A stretch of DNA of 64,000 nucleotides from Bradyrhizobium diazoefficiens USDA 110 (lineage in GTDB: Bacteria; Pseudomonadota; Alphaproteobacteria; Rhizobiales; Xanthobacteraceae): positions 1-64,000 of the forward strand of contig NC_004463.1 of NCBI RefSeq assembly GCF_000011365.1. Direction: 5' to 3'. A program made the position numbers and the translations under genes. Position 1 is the stretch's first letter. Every line of letters starts with the position of its first letter. A model generated the notes under the pieces. That model made no database searches. It was not told the DNA's origin and saw only the letters and a program-made list of their open reading frames with translations. Shown here piece by piece: positions 52,262 to 60,224 of the stretch.

Positions 52262-52930
52262 ATGTCTACCATCCAAAAGAAGTGCGCAGACTTTCTGCGT
52301 ATGACCTTCAACGATCTGGCCGGCGGCAAGCTCGGATCAGGTCACGCCCACGAGATCGTGGCTGCGTATTTCGGCTATGGTACCGCGGCGGCTCTAAGGG
52401 CCGAGCCGAAGTATCAGCTTGCGGCTTTGGATAAAGCCGCGATCCTGATGCCTGATCTGCGCTTGATGGATCAGCGCGTGCAGCACCTCAATGGTCTCCC
52501 TGCAGGTCTACCCAATGTTGACGAGCTGGCTTCGCTGCTCTCGAGCTTTCTTAACGCAAACGGCTACTTTTCAGGTGAGGTTTGGTACACCCGAGATCTC
52601 GAGGAGTATATCGATGTATCCTTCATTCAAGAAGATCCCATGATGATCGAGGACGCTCTCTCGGGTGAGATGGCTATGACGAATGCTTTTTTTGACGAGC
52701 TTTACATAGACAAAGTAAGCCTAGACGTCGGAGACGATGTGCTCGTGGCAAATGTCTCAGGTTCTCTCAATGGAGAGAACGATCCGGATAAGCCGTTCCA
52801 CGGGGATTCGATCGCTTTCACGACGATGATAACATTTGAGCGTGTGGCCGGTCGAACCGGCTATATGCGGCCGGAGCTGGAGACGTCGGGCGCCATTGAT
52901 GACTCACATTACTATGATCAGGACGCCTGA
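52262..52930 (+). CDS. Hypothetical protein with a glyoxalase-related-type N-terminal helix region
   Basis: 222 residues. The first 60 (IQKKCADFLRMTFNDLAGGK and HEIVAAYFGYGTAAALRAEP) resemble the helical domain in which ALELVAxxxGYxxWxAL-like motifs occur, often called glyoxalase-related. This likeness is by eye and weak. The C-terminal two thirds are acidic (EEYIDVSFIQEDPMMIEDAL, DDSHYYDQDA) with beta-strand pattern, perhaps an anti-parallel sheet domain. No signal sequence or metal-binding motif. A plausible island orphan, intact, on the opposite strand to the DUF2493 gene. Confidence 0.6.
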   Translation: MSTIQKKCADFLRMTFNDLAGGKLGSGHAHEIVAAYFGYGTAAALRAEPKYQLAALDKAAILMPDLRLMDQRVQHLNGLPAGLPNVDELASLLSSFLNANGYFSGEVWYTRDLEEYIDVSFIQEDPMMIEDALSGEMAMTNAFFDELYIDKVSLDVGDDVLVANVSGSLNGENDPDKPFHGDSIAFTTMITFERVAGRTGYMRPELETSGAIDDSHYYDQDA

Positions 52931-53005
52931 GGGCAGCTAGGCATTTCATGGCACGATTGGGCTCTCATTTCGTCTGTCGTTCTGCACGACAAGGTACGGC
53001 GGCGC

Positions 53006-53935
53006 TCACGAGCCGCCGTACCTCCAGACCGGGATGCCTAGCTTCTTCGCTTTGTCAGCGAGATTGTCTTGGATGCCGGTGCCAGGAAAGTGCATCACGC
53101 CGATGGGTAGCGTCTCCAGCATCGCATCGTTGCGTTTGAACGGCGCGGCCTTGGCGTGCTTTGTCCAGTCGGGCTTGAAGGCGATCTGCGGGACCTTGCG
53201 ATTGTCGGCCCACTTGGCGGCAATCAGCTCGGCGCCCTTGGGCGATCCGCCGTGCAGCAGCACCATGTCCGGGTGCTTGGCGTGCACCTGGTCGAGCTTA
53301 GCCCAAATTAGCCGGTAGTCGTTGAAGTCGAGTCCACCGGTGAGCGCGACTTTCGGTCCGCGTGGCATGAGCACCTGATTTTCGGCGCGCTTCTTCGCGG
53401 CCAGGAAATCGCGGCTGTCGATCATCGCTGACGTCAGATTGCGGTGGTTGACCTTCGATCCGTTGCGCGGCCGCCATGCGGAATGGGCGTGGCGTTCGAA
53501 CTCGTCGGCGGCCTGGTCGCGCATCAGCTCGAAGGCGTTGCGTCGCTCGATCAGCGTTTGCCCTTCTGCCGTCAGACGCTCCAGCTCGACGGATTTGATT
53601 TCGCTGCCGTCCTGCTCCCGCTGCGAGCGCTGCTGGGCCAGCTCGTTATCGTCGAGCTCGCGCTCGATCCTGTCGATCGCACGATGGAAGACGTTTACCA
53701 TCGACCAGAGCAGGTCGTCGAGGTCGGGCTCAAGACGGGTATCGGACAGCGCCACCACCAGGGCATCGAAGATGTCGGCGACGCTGCCGGCGAGGATTCG
53801 CGCTTCAGGAAGCCCCCGGGGATCGGGATCATCGTGGAAGGGACGGTAGCCATGGAGCTGGAGTTCCTGGAGGACCTGGTCGGTCGGGGATGAGCTGTGG
53901 TGCGGCTCGAAATCGTTGTCGTGGTCGGCGGTCAT
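53006..53935 (-). CDS. DUF2493 domain protein (SLOG-like)
   Basis: 309 residues. The N-terminal 180 residues are charged and coiled (VERLTAEGQTLIERRNAFEL-like, NELAQQRSQREQDGSEIKSV). The C-terminal DUF2493 domain begins PKVALTGGLDFNDYRLIWAK and includes VLLHGGSPKGAELIAAKWAD, a Rossmann-like nucleotide or nicotinamide-binding fold of the SLOG superfamily. Its partner and ligand are unknown. It is standard in the ICE adaptation module together with Toprim, ParB and DUF932. A conserved 14-bp closed stem (54060-54122) lies in its leader. Confidence 0.9.
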   Translation of the reverse strand: MTADHDNDFEPHHSSSPTDQVLQELQLHGYRPFHDDPDPRGLPEARILAGSVADIFDALVVALSDTRLEPDLDDLLWSMVNVFHRAIDRIERELDDNELAQQRSQREQDGSEIKSVELERLTAEGQTLIERRNAFELMRDQAADEFERHAHSAWRPRNGSKVNHRNLTSAMIDSRDFLAAKKRAENQVLMPRGPKVALTGGLDFNDYRLIWAKLDQVHAKHPDMVLLHGGSPKGAELIAAKWADNRKVPQIAFKPDWTKHAKAAPFKRNDAMLETLPIGVMHFPGTGIQDNLADKAKKLGIPVWRYGGS

Positions 53936-54059
53936 TGCGGTTTTCCCTCGTCGGATCGACCGCGCCCATCGCGGCCTTCATGGCGACGAAAGCGGCAGGC
54001 GGAACGGACTTGCACCCGCAGCGCAGCGGAGGGCCGGAGCCTTGGCGGAGGACCGAAGG

Positions 54060-54122
54060 GGGCCGACTATTTTGTCTCGCGATGTAAAGGCGGCTCTGCC
54101 GCCGACGGAAAATAGTCGGCCC
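54060..54122 (-). ncRNA. Structured leader, family B, copy 2 (upstream of DUF2493)
   Basis: A 14-base arm GGGCCGACTATTTT (54060-54073) pairs perfectly with AAAATAGTCGGCCC (54109-54122). Inside lie the conserved GTCTCGCG and an inner hairpin GGCGGC-TCT-GCCGCC. It has the same layout as 49111-49166 but a different closing stem. It is on the minus-strand gene's 5' side, about 125 bases from its start. Confidence 0.6.
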
Positions 54123-54261
54123 ACGAGGTTGCCGGTCCGGGCCGCCTGCCGCCCGATCGCCCTCTCAGAAGGCCGTGGGGCAGTCCTCTGGCGCCGAGGG
54201 GAAACACGTTCACCGACCGTGCGGTAACGAAGCGGCCGCGTCGCCCCTCATCCCGTTTCGG

Positions 54262-55314
54262 CTATGCCGCCAGCTCCATAAAGCGCGCGACGTCCTGCGC
54301 CGCGATCTGTACGCGGCTTGCGGCCCGAAGGGCGTCAAATCCGAGCAGGCGAAGATCCTCGTTGAAGTCGCCAAGCTGTGGCGAGATCACGATTGCCTCG
54401 ATGCCGGCCTCCTGCGCCCGATCCATCAAGGTCGCCATGGCGCCGTCACCGGCAGGATCGTCGTCCCGGGCGATGTAGAGCCGGCGGAGCGTATCCGGAA
54501 GAAGGACGGCGGAGAGATGCGCTGCCGAGAGAGCTGCGACCATCGGCATGGTCGGCAGGGCGCAGCGGAGCGACAGCATCGTCTCGATGCCCTCACCGGC
54601 CGCCATGACTTCACCAGCGACGCCAAATCGAACAGCGTGACCAAGCAGGTCGCCCATCGCCCGCTTTGGCGTGTCGATTGGCGCCTTGCCCAGCGTCGCC
54701 TCGCTGAAACCATGCGGGTCGAGCCAGGTGCGGTGTACGCCAGCCAGCTCGCCGGACAGATCGGTGACGGCGGCGATCATCGCCGGCCAGGTCTCGGTCG
54801 GGCTGTGGTCGTCGGGCCGGTAGTAGCAACGTGGGTGAAAGCGCAGGCTTCCGGTTTCGTGCAAAGACGTAATGCCGCGATTGCGGAGATACGCTTCTAT
54901 GAGTGTGCGTTCGATCGGCTGCGACATGGCAAAGAGCCGACGAGCGGCCTCCGGCGATCCTCGTGCCGCGCTGGAATTGCGGAGCCGCGGCTGATTGGGC
55001 TCGGGCTCTGGATGCGGCAAGCTGAGAAACAAGCGCGCCTCGTCGAGGACGTTCTTGAAGTCGACCAGGCGGCAACTCTCGCGAATGACATCGAGCAAAT
55101 CGCCATGTTCCCCGGTGGCGGCATCGGTCCATTTGCCGGCGGCTCCCTTCGCCGACTGCTTGAGCCGCACGAACATTGAGCGGCCAGGCGTATTGCGGAC
55201 GTCGCCGACGAGCCAATAGCTACCTTCCCGTCGTCCGGCAGAGAGGTAGTGACGGCACACGGACTCAGCCTGCCGGCCGAGACGCCGTGCGAGATCGTGT
55301 GCGTTATCGGCCAT
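54262..55314 (-). CDS. Toprim-domain primase-like protein
   Basis: 350 residues. The N-terminal domain reads RRLGRQAESVCRHYLSAGRR, GSYWLVGDVRNTPGRSMFVR and GKWTDAATGEHGDLLDVI, resembling a DUF7146/zinc-less primase fold. The C-terminal Toprim has the acidic motif AAGEGIETMLSLRCA and YIARDDDPAGDGAM (DxD), expected to bind metal for nucleic acid chemistry. Such genes recur in alpha-proteobacterial ICEs beside ParB/DUF932. I choose the ATG at 55314 because TGGGGA lies 6 bases upstream; an ATG at 55320 and a TTG at 55326 are also in frame. A terminator-like hairpin abuts the leader. Confidence 0.9.
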   Translation of the reverse strand: MADNAHDLARRLGRQAESVCRHYLSAGRREGSYWLVGDVRNTPGRSMFVRLKQSAKGAAGKWTDAATGEHGDLLDVIRESCRLVDFKNVLDEARLFLSLPHPEPEPNQPRLRNSSAARGSPEAARRLFAMSQPIERTLIEAYLRNRGITSLHETGSLRFHPRCYYRPDDHSPTETWPAMIAAVTDLSGELAGVHRTWLDPHGFSEATLGKAPIDTPKRAMGDLLGHAVRFGVAGEVMAAGEGIETMLSLRCALPTMPMVAALSAAHLSAVLLPDTLRRLYIARDDDPAGDGAMATLMDRAQEAGIEAIVISPQLGDFNEDLRLLGFDALRAASRVQIAAQDVARFMELAA

Positions 55315-55320
55315 CGTCAT

Positions 55321-55358
55321 CCCCAAAAAGAAAAGGTCCGCCGTCGCCAGCGGACCTT
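55321..55358 (-). terminator. Intrinsic-terminator-like hairpin between ParB and Toprim
   Basis: On the minus strand AAGGTCCGC pairs with GCGGACCTT around an 8-base loop, followed by TTTTCTTTTT. It starts about 19 bases after the ParB stop and ends at the Toprim Shine-Dalgarno. It could end ParB transcription or attenuate Toprim. Confidence 0.8.
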
Positions 55359-55376
55359 GTTGTTGCTCTCGACGGC

Positions 55377-57470
55377 TTATTCGGCTGCCATAATCTGCTC
55401 ACCGGCTCGCTGATTGTGGGCGGTCCGCTCTTCTTCGTCTTCCAGTTTGTTTTCGCTAGGCTGCTCTGGAGTTTCCTCGACTATAGATTCGACCGCCGGT
55501 TCGTCGCCAATGGCTCGGCCCAGCGTGCGAAGCGGTTCGGGCAGCCAGGCCGTGTCGGTGAGCAAGGTCTGCGCCTCGGCAGCCATGTCACCCTTCTTCA
55601 GATGCTCGATCCGATCGGCGGCGCGCTGCCCTTTTGCCTCCACCACGGCCTGGAGGATTCGCGTCTTCGTCACCCGACCGAAGAAGTTGTCTACGGTCGG
55701 TTTCCACCCCGCCGCAGCCATGTCGAGATCGACAGCCCGGGCGAGACGGTCGGCGTGAGCGAGCGCACGCGGCCGCCGATTCCAGGGTTCATGCACGGCG
55801 TTGACCGACAGGCTGACGACATGGGCAAAGAGCATCGCCTGGCTGTCGCCGTCCCACGCCTGAAGTGCGTCCCAGAGGTCGGCCGATTCCTTCGGCAAAG
55901 CCTTCGCCCAGCGCTCGTGCCGAGCGCGGATCGCCTCGGCTAAGGCGCTGTCGTTCAGGCCGAGCGCCTGGGCGCCGAAACTCACGCTCTTCAGATCCAG
56001 CTCCAGGCAGCTATCCGAGCCGTAGTGGTAGAAGGTCTTCAATGTCAGAGCATGCAGGGCCGCATGAAAGGCGACCTGCGGCTGCTCACCGAGGGCATGA
56101 CGCAGGCCGAGTGTCCGATGGGTGGTGAGCTCGGTCATCAGCCGGTCGGAGATGGGCGAAAGGCCCTCGTCCTCCTCCTGCTCGGCGCCGGGCTCGACCG
56201 ACACGTTGCGCTCGCCGCCTTCGTAGCTCGCGGCCTTGGCCCGTTCGGCCTCACCATCTTCTTCAGCAAGACCGGGCTCCGGCTCCGCCGACGGTTCGTC
56301 TTCGGGCCGGACGTAGCCGCGCTCAACACGAAGCTCGCCTTCAGCGCCAATGCTGACGAAGACGCCTGCGCGCACGATCTCGGCCGGGTCGAAAACAACC
56401 GGCCGGCTCTCGAGCCCCTCCAAAGCTGTTTCCAGCTCGGACAACCGTTCGTCGACCTCGTCGGGCAGTTCATCGGCGTCCGCGTGTTTCTCAGACAGCT
56501 GATCGAACTCTGCTTGCAAGGCGTTGCGGGCCGCTTCCTCCTCGGCAGTGAGGGTGACGATCTCGCCGCGAAGTTGTCGCAGACCGAAAGCGTGGCCGTA
56601 AGCGAAATCGGGGGCGACCTCGGTCCACTTCCAACCCTCGGCGGCAATCGTCTCGGATTCCGCCTTCAGCTTGTCGGCCACCATCTGGTCGACGAGCGCG
56701 ACATCCTGCATCCAGCCGCCATCGTCGCCCTGAAACAGATCTCGCAGCACCGTGCCACCGGCGGCAGTATAGGCGTCAACCCCGATGAACAGCGCCCGCT
56801 TGTCGGAAGCGCGGACCGCGCCTTCTGTCAGCATGCGGCGGATGACGTAGGGCTGCTTGTCGTGGGACGCCTTCAGCCGCTCGAACACAACTTCCTGACG
56901 CTCGTGGTCGCCAGATACAGCGAAGGCCATGAGCTGGTCGAGCGTCATGCCGTCCTCCGCATAGACGTCGAGCAGCGTCGGCGAAACCGACGCGAGCTTG
57001 AGGCGTTGCTTGACGACGTTGACGGAGACGAAGAAGGCGGCAGCGATCTCCTCCTCCGACTGGCCCTTTTCGCGCAGCGCCAGGAATGCCCGGAACTGGT
57101 CGAGCGGATGAAGCGGAGCGCGCTGGACGTTCTCGGCGAGCGAGTCTTCCTCAGCGATGCCGCTATCGCGGACGACGCAGGGCACCGGGGCGGTCTTGGC
57201 GAGGCGCTTCTGCTTGACGAGCAGCTCCAGCGCGCGGTAGCGCCGGCCGCCAGCCGGGATCTCGAACACGCCGGTCTCGGCGCCGACCTGGTCGACGACG
57301 GGCCGGACACTGAGGCCCTGCAGAAGGCCCCGGCGGGCGATGTCCTCTGCTAGCTCCTCGATCGAGACGCCGGCCTTCACGCGCCGGACGTTCGACTGAC
57401 TCAGCACGAGCCTGTTGAAGGGGATATCGCGCGAGGGCGAAAGGGTGATCTTGCGAACGGTAGTCGCCAT
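55377..57470 (-). CDS. ParB/Spo0J-type DNA-binding protein of the ICE
   Basis: 697 residues from MATTVRKITLSPSRDIPFNR. The ParB N-terminal CTPase-like domain contains NRLVLSQSNVRRVKAGVSIE, FEIPAGGRRYRALELLVKQK and the AENVQRAPLHPLDQFRAF box. An HTH follows (SEEEIAAAFFVSVNVVKQRL KLASV). The C-terminal 350 residues include acidic linkers (SAEPEPGLAEEDGEAE, EQEEDEGLSP) and a domain of unknown function. Family members in ICEs are often called ParB but lack a neighbouring ParA; the parA at 44 kb is 12 kb away. It probably organises or regulates the element. A conserved leader (57484-57570) precedes it. Confidence 0.92.
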   Translation of the reverse strand: MATTVRKITLSPSRDIPFNRLVLSQSNVRRVKAGVSIEELAEDIARRGLLQGLSVRPVVDQVGAETGVFEIPAGGRRYRALELLVKQKRLAKTAPVPCVVRDSGIAEEDSLAENVQRAPLHPLDQFRAFLALREKGQSEEEIAAAFFVSVNVVKQRLKLASVSPTLLDVYAEDGMTLDQLMAFAVSGDHERQEVVFERLKASHDKQPYVIRRMLTEGAVRASDKRALFIGVDAYTAAGGTVLRDLFQGDDGGWMQDVALVDQMVADKLKAESETIAAEGWKWTEVAPDFAYGHAFGLRQLRGEIVTLTAEEEAARNALQAEFDQLSEKHADADELPDEVDERLSELETALEGLESRPVVFDPAEIVRAGVFVSIGAEGELRVERGYVRPEDEPSAEPEPGLAEEDGEAERAKAASYEGGERNVSVEPGAEQEEDEGLSPISDRLMTELTTHRTLGLRHALGEQPQVAFHAALHALTLKTFYHYGSDSCLELDLKSVSFGAQALGLNDSALAEAIRARHERWAKALPKESADLWDALQAWDGDSQAMLFAHVVSLSVNAVHEPWNRRPRALAHADRLARAVDLDMAAAGWKPTVDNFFGRVTKTRILQAVVEAKGQRAADRIEHLKKGDMAAEAQTLLTDTAWLPEPLRTLGRAIGDEPAVESIVEETPEQPSENKLEDEEERTAHNQRAGEQIMAAE

Positions 57471-57483
57471 GGGATGATACTCC

Positions 57484-57570
57484 GCGACGGGCGCCGAGAG
57501 CCTCTCTCTCGACATCAACTCGTCACGAAGCGCAGCGCCGCCCTCTCACTTTGGAGGGCGGCGTCGCAAA
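57484..57570 (-). ncRNA. Structured leader, family A, copy 1 (upstream of ParB)
   Basis: Two adjacent hairpins on the gene strand, ending 14 bases before the ParB start. Proximal: CGAGAG (57506-57511) pairs with CTCTCG (57495-57500) around a 5-base AGAGG loop, inside the GACGAG...CCCGTC closing arms (57486-57524). Distal: CGCCGCCCT (57536-57544) pairs with AGGGCGGCG (57555-57563). The proximal hairpin has a twin upstream of DUF932. Confidence 0.6.
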
Positions 57571-57642
57571 GCCAACGAACAGGAAAGACGGAAAGCCTCG
57601 GAACCGGAAAAGCACCGTTCCGTATCTCCGGTTGTCCGGGAA

Positions 57643-58839
57643 TCAGGCCGCGCGGTCGAGCAGCTTCTTCGCCCGTGCCTCCATGTCGAGTCGTGCGTCC
57701 TGATGAGTCTTGTCGCGCGCGACGGCTGTGATGCCCTGGACGAAATCAAACACGCTCTCGGGCTTCCGGCCTTCCTCGGACAGAACTGTGTCGATGATCT
57801 TCGCCGTCTCGGTCTTGGAGAAGCCGCCCTTGCGCAGAAACTCGCTGCGGTCCTCGTCGGTCCGGGCGACGATCCGCTCCCGCGCCGATTTGATGCCGTT
57901 GACGAAGGGCATCGGCGAAGAGTTCGCGAAGCGTGTCAGCGCCGGCGCCGCCTCATGGGCGAAGCGCGTCGCGGCGTATTTCGAATGGCGGATGGTGATC
58001 TCCTCGAAATCCTGAACACCCCACAAATTCCGATTCTGACAGACGGCGCGAAGATAGAAGCTCGCTATGCCGAGCGTCTTCGCGCCCACCTCGGAATTCC
58101 AGCAGTAGAAGCCGCGGAAGTAGAGGTCCGGCAAGCCGTCGGGCAGCCGGCCGGCCTCGATCGGATTGAGGTCGTCGACCAGAAACAGGAAGACATCGCG
58201 ATCGGAGGCGTAGAGCGTCGTCGTATCCTGGGTGATGTCGACGCGCGGGTTGTAAACGCCAGTCGACCAATCAAGCACGCCTGGGACCTTCCAGCGCGTG
58301 TCACCCGTGCCATTGCCGGCGATGCGCTGAACAGCTGCCACGAGTTCGTGGTCAAATATACGCCCATATTCCGGACCCGTCGCGGCGCGAAGCTCGAGGC
58401 GACTGCCCTGCACCTCAAGCGTTTTTATCTGCTCGGCTCGATGAAAGCTGAGGCCGAACTGCAGGTTGATGCCAGCGAGCGGTGCCGGAAGCTGACGGAG
58501 GTAAGCCGCCGGCGCTCCGACCAAGCTGGCAAGTTGACCGAAGCTCCAATGAGTCGGCGCGATCGGCGCGTCGCAACCGGGTAGCATCAGCGTCAGGCGC
58601 TCGGCATCGTCGCGGTTGGCCTCCACTCGGATCGCGGTGCTCTCGACCGTTCGGGTCCGGCTGCGCTCGCTCCGGCTGCGCACGGCGGAGTAGAGATCCG
58701 ACAAGGACAGATAGCGTTCGTCCGCCGGCCGCGAGAACCATTCGGATGAAACGCGGCCGATGCGCTCGCCGCGACTCACATCCACCTTGTAGCCGCCGGC
58801 GCAGTCGTGGGCAGCGATCAAAACTTCTGCTTGGGTCAT
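57643..58839 (-). CDS. DUF932 domain protein
   Basis: 398 residues from MTQAEVLIAAHDCAGGYKVD. Recognised by GPEYGRIFDHELVAAVQRIA, DRDVFLFLVDDLNPIEAGRL, YFRGFYCWNSEVGAKTLGIA and RHSKYAATRFAHEAAPAL, the plasmid/phage-like DUF932 (TIGR03299-type) core. Biochemical function is unknown; it is a constant member of the Toprim-ParB-DUF932 set, and co-occurrence suggests DNA handling during transfer or establishment. The ATG at 58839 is chosen over an in-frame one at 58887 because the upstream DNA is a conserved leader. It has its own leader, so is probably transcribed separately from parB. Confidence 0.93.
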   Translation of the reverse strand: MTQAEVLIAAHDCAGGYKVDVSRGERIGRVSSEWFSRPADERYLSLSDLYSAVRSRSERSRTRTVESTAIRVEANRDDAERLTLMLPGCDAPIAPTHWSFGQLASLVGAPAAYLRQLPAPLAGINLQFGLSFHRAEQIKTLEVQGSRLELRAATGPEYGRIFDHELVAAVQRIAGNGTGDTRWKVPGVLDWSTGVYNPRVDITQDTTTLYASDRDVFLFLVDDLNPIEAGRLPDGLPDLYFRGFYCWNSEVGAKTLGIASFYLRAVCQNRNLWGVQDFEEITIRHSKYAATRFAHEAAPALTRFANSSPMPFVNGIKSARERIVARTDEDRSEFLRKGGFSKTETAKIIDTVLSEEGRKPESVFDFVQGITAVARDKTHQDARLDMEARAKKLLDRAA

Positions 58840-58851
58840 GGGACAATCTCC

Positions 58852-58950
58852 ATGACGGGCGCCGGAGGCCTCTCCTCCGATCATCAACCCGTCACGGCGA
58901 AGCCGATCCGTCCTCTCACTCTAATGGGGGCGTTGCGGGGTCTCCCCGCA
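58852..58950 (-). ncRNA. Structured leader, family A, copy 2 (upstream of DUF932)
   Basis: On the gene strand the closing arms GACGGG and CCCGTC (58854-58859 and 58888-58893) are perfect. The inner stem CGGAGG/CCTCCG (58863-58868, 58874-58879) differs from the CGAGAG/CTCTCG of copy 1 but pairs equally well, with the same AGAGG loop and the same TTGATG next to it. A second stem, TGCGGGG/CCCCGCA, lies at 58934-58950. It ends 14 bases before the ATG. Confidence 0.65.
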
Positions 58951-59221
58951 GAAGGGGGTGCGTCGGCGACCGCGGCGCCGACCAGGGGGAAGGCTTTCCC
59001 CTCAAAGGCGCACCGCCGGAATTCGCCATATCATCGGAGCAACAGGCTGCGTAACCCGATGGACCAGCTCGGAAAGTTAGTGCGCGCGCAAACAAGGGGA
59101 ACTGAACATCGGAGCCAACTGGCGGGTGCTTTCGCCATTTTCATACGACAGCTTGACTTGACGTCCCACACACCGGCAGAACGATCCTCCACAGACCACA
59201 ACGTCAGCGATTGAAACGAAA

Positions 59222-59545
59222 ATGACGTTCGATATCAGGGGCAGCATCAAGAATACGAAGATCAGCTCGAACCTGTATGTCGTTTTTGAGGAACCGATCT
59301 CAAATGCGACCGACTCATTCCTTATCCGCAAGCACGAAGACGCCTCTGAAACGGACATGCTGGTTGAAATCGACGTCTAATTTATTCGAGCTGACATGCT
59401 CGACGACCGAGAGTCCATGATCGTTTCCTGCAAAGACAACGGATACGGGTTGGGAGACGATCAGCTCAAGGCATTTCTAACCAAAGACACTTCCTACAAG
59501 GACGACCTTCCGATCTTCGCGATTGGTCAGTGTACCTGCGGCCGA
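59222..59545 (+). pseudogene. GHKL ATPase (HSP90-like N-terminal domain) with in-frame stop and truncated 3' end
   Basis: From MTFDIRGSIKNTKISSNLYV, the ATP-binding box is VFEEPISNATDSFLIRKHED (usual ExxxNAxD motif) and the second box is SCKDNGYGLGDDQLKAFLTK with the G1 DxGxG motif. A TAA at 59378-59380 interrupts the frame 52 codons in, but translation resumes in the same frame immediately after. After about residue 105 (PIFAIGQC) the family pattern is lost, so the rest of the gene is missing. Such ATPases occur in phage-defence clusters. Confidence 0.7.
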
Positions 59546-59741
59546 GAGCCGCAAGTATTTTTGCTACGCTCCGTTACGCTATCTTGCGGCTATCAACGCA
59601 GGCTGACGCGTTAACTCGCTCGCGTTTGACGCGAGCTATGCGGGGTCATCGAGAATATCGTTTTCTTCCGTCATTCTGGGTGCCAACATCTCAGTCATCT
59701 CGACCGTGACGTTTCGTGCGGCGGAGTGATGGAGAAGACGA

Positions 59742-59957
59742 ATGACGGAGTCCAAATTCCTGACACCGGAGGAAGTGTCTGCACGATACCGTGGCGAGGT
59801 CTCCGTGGGTACGCTGCGGAATTGGCGCGCAATGCGAACTGGGCCTGCATACATCAAGATCGGCAAAGCCGTCTTATACCCGGTGGACGAGCTTGACGCA
59901 TGGGATCGGGGAAATCTGGTGATTTGTAGTGCGTCGAAAGAACTGAACGTGAGCTAG
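59742..59957 (+). CDS. HTH_17-type excisionase-like protein
   Basis: 71 residues: MTESKFLTPEEVSARYRGEV, VGTLRNWRAMRTGPAYIKIG and KAVLYPVDELDAWDRGNLV. This is a winged helix-turn-helix of the MerR/AlpA-excisionase group. It may control excision of the element or a neighbouring prophage-like segment. It is unpaired with any integrase in this window. The start is supported by GGAGAAGACGA just upstream. Confidence 0.85.
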   Translation: MTESKFLTPEEVSARYRGEVSVGTLRNWRAMRTGPAYIKIGKAVLYPVDELDAWDRGNLVICSASKELNVS

Positions 59958-60224
59958 CTTGAGAAAAACAAAATCGCGCTCTAATATGATGACTCAATCC
60001 GCTGGCACGCTCGAGACAACGACTCGGTTGCTGTGCTCGGAATGATAGGGAGCTAAAATCGCGAACCGCGCTGCGTTTCCCCTGTTCAGCGGTGCACCGT
60101 CAGACCACCGCTTTCATCATAAGTCGGCTCAACACTGACGCCATGTCCTCGCGGCACTCCGTCCGTGACCAAATACTCAGCGCAGAGAAGGCGACGTTGA
60201 GTTGAGCGCTCCGAACCGGTCGGT

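Noticed and set aside
56025..57353. A 442-codon plus-strand open frame over the ParB-like gene
   Set aside because: Antisense shadow; the ParB frame carries the conserved boxes.
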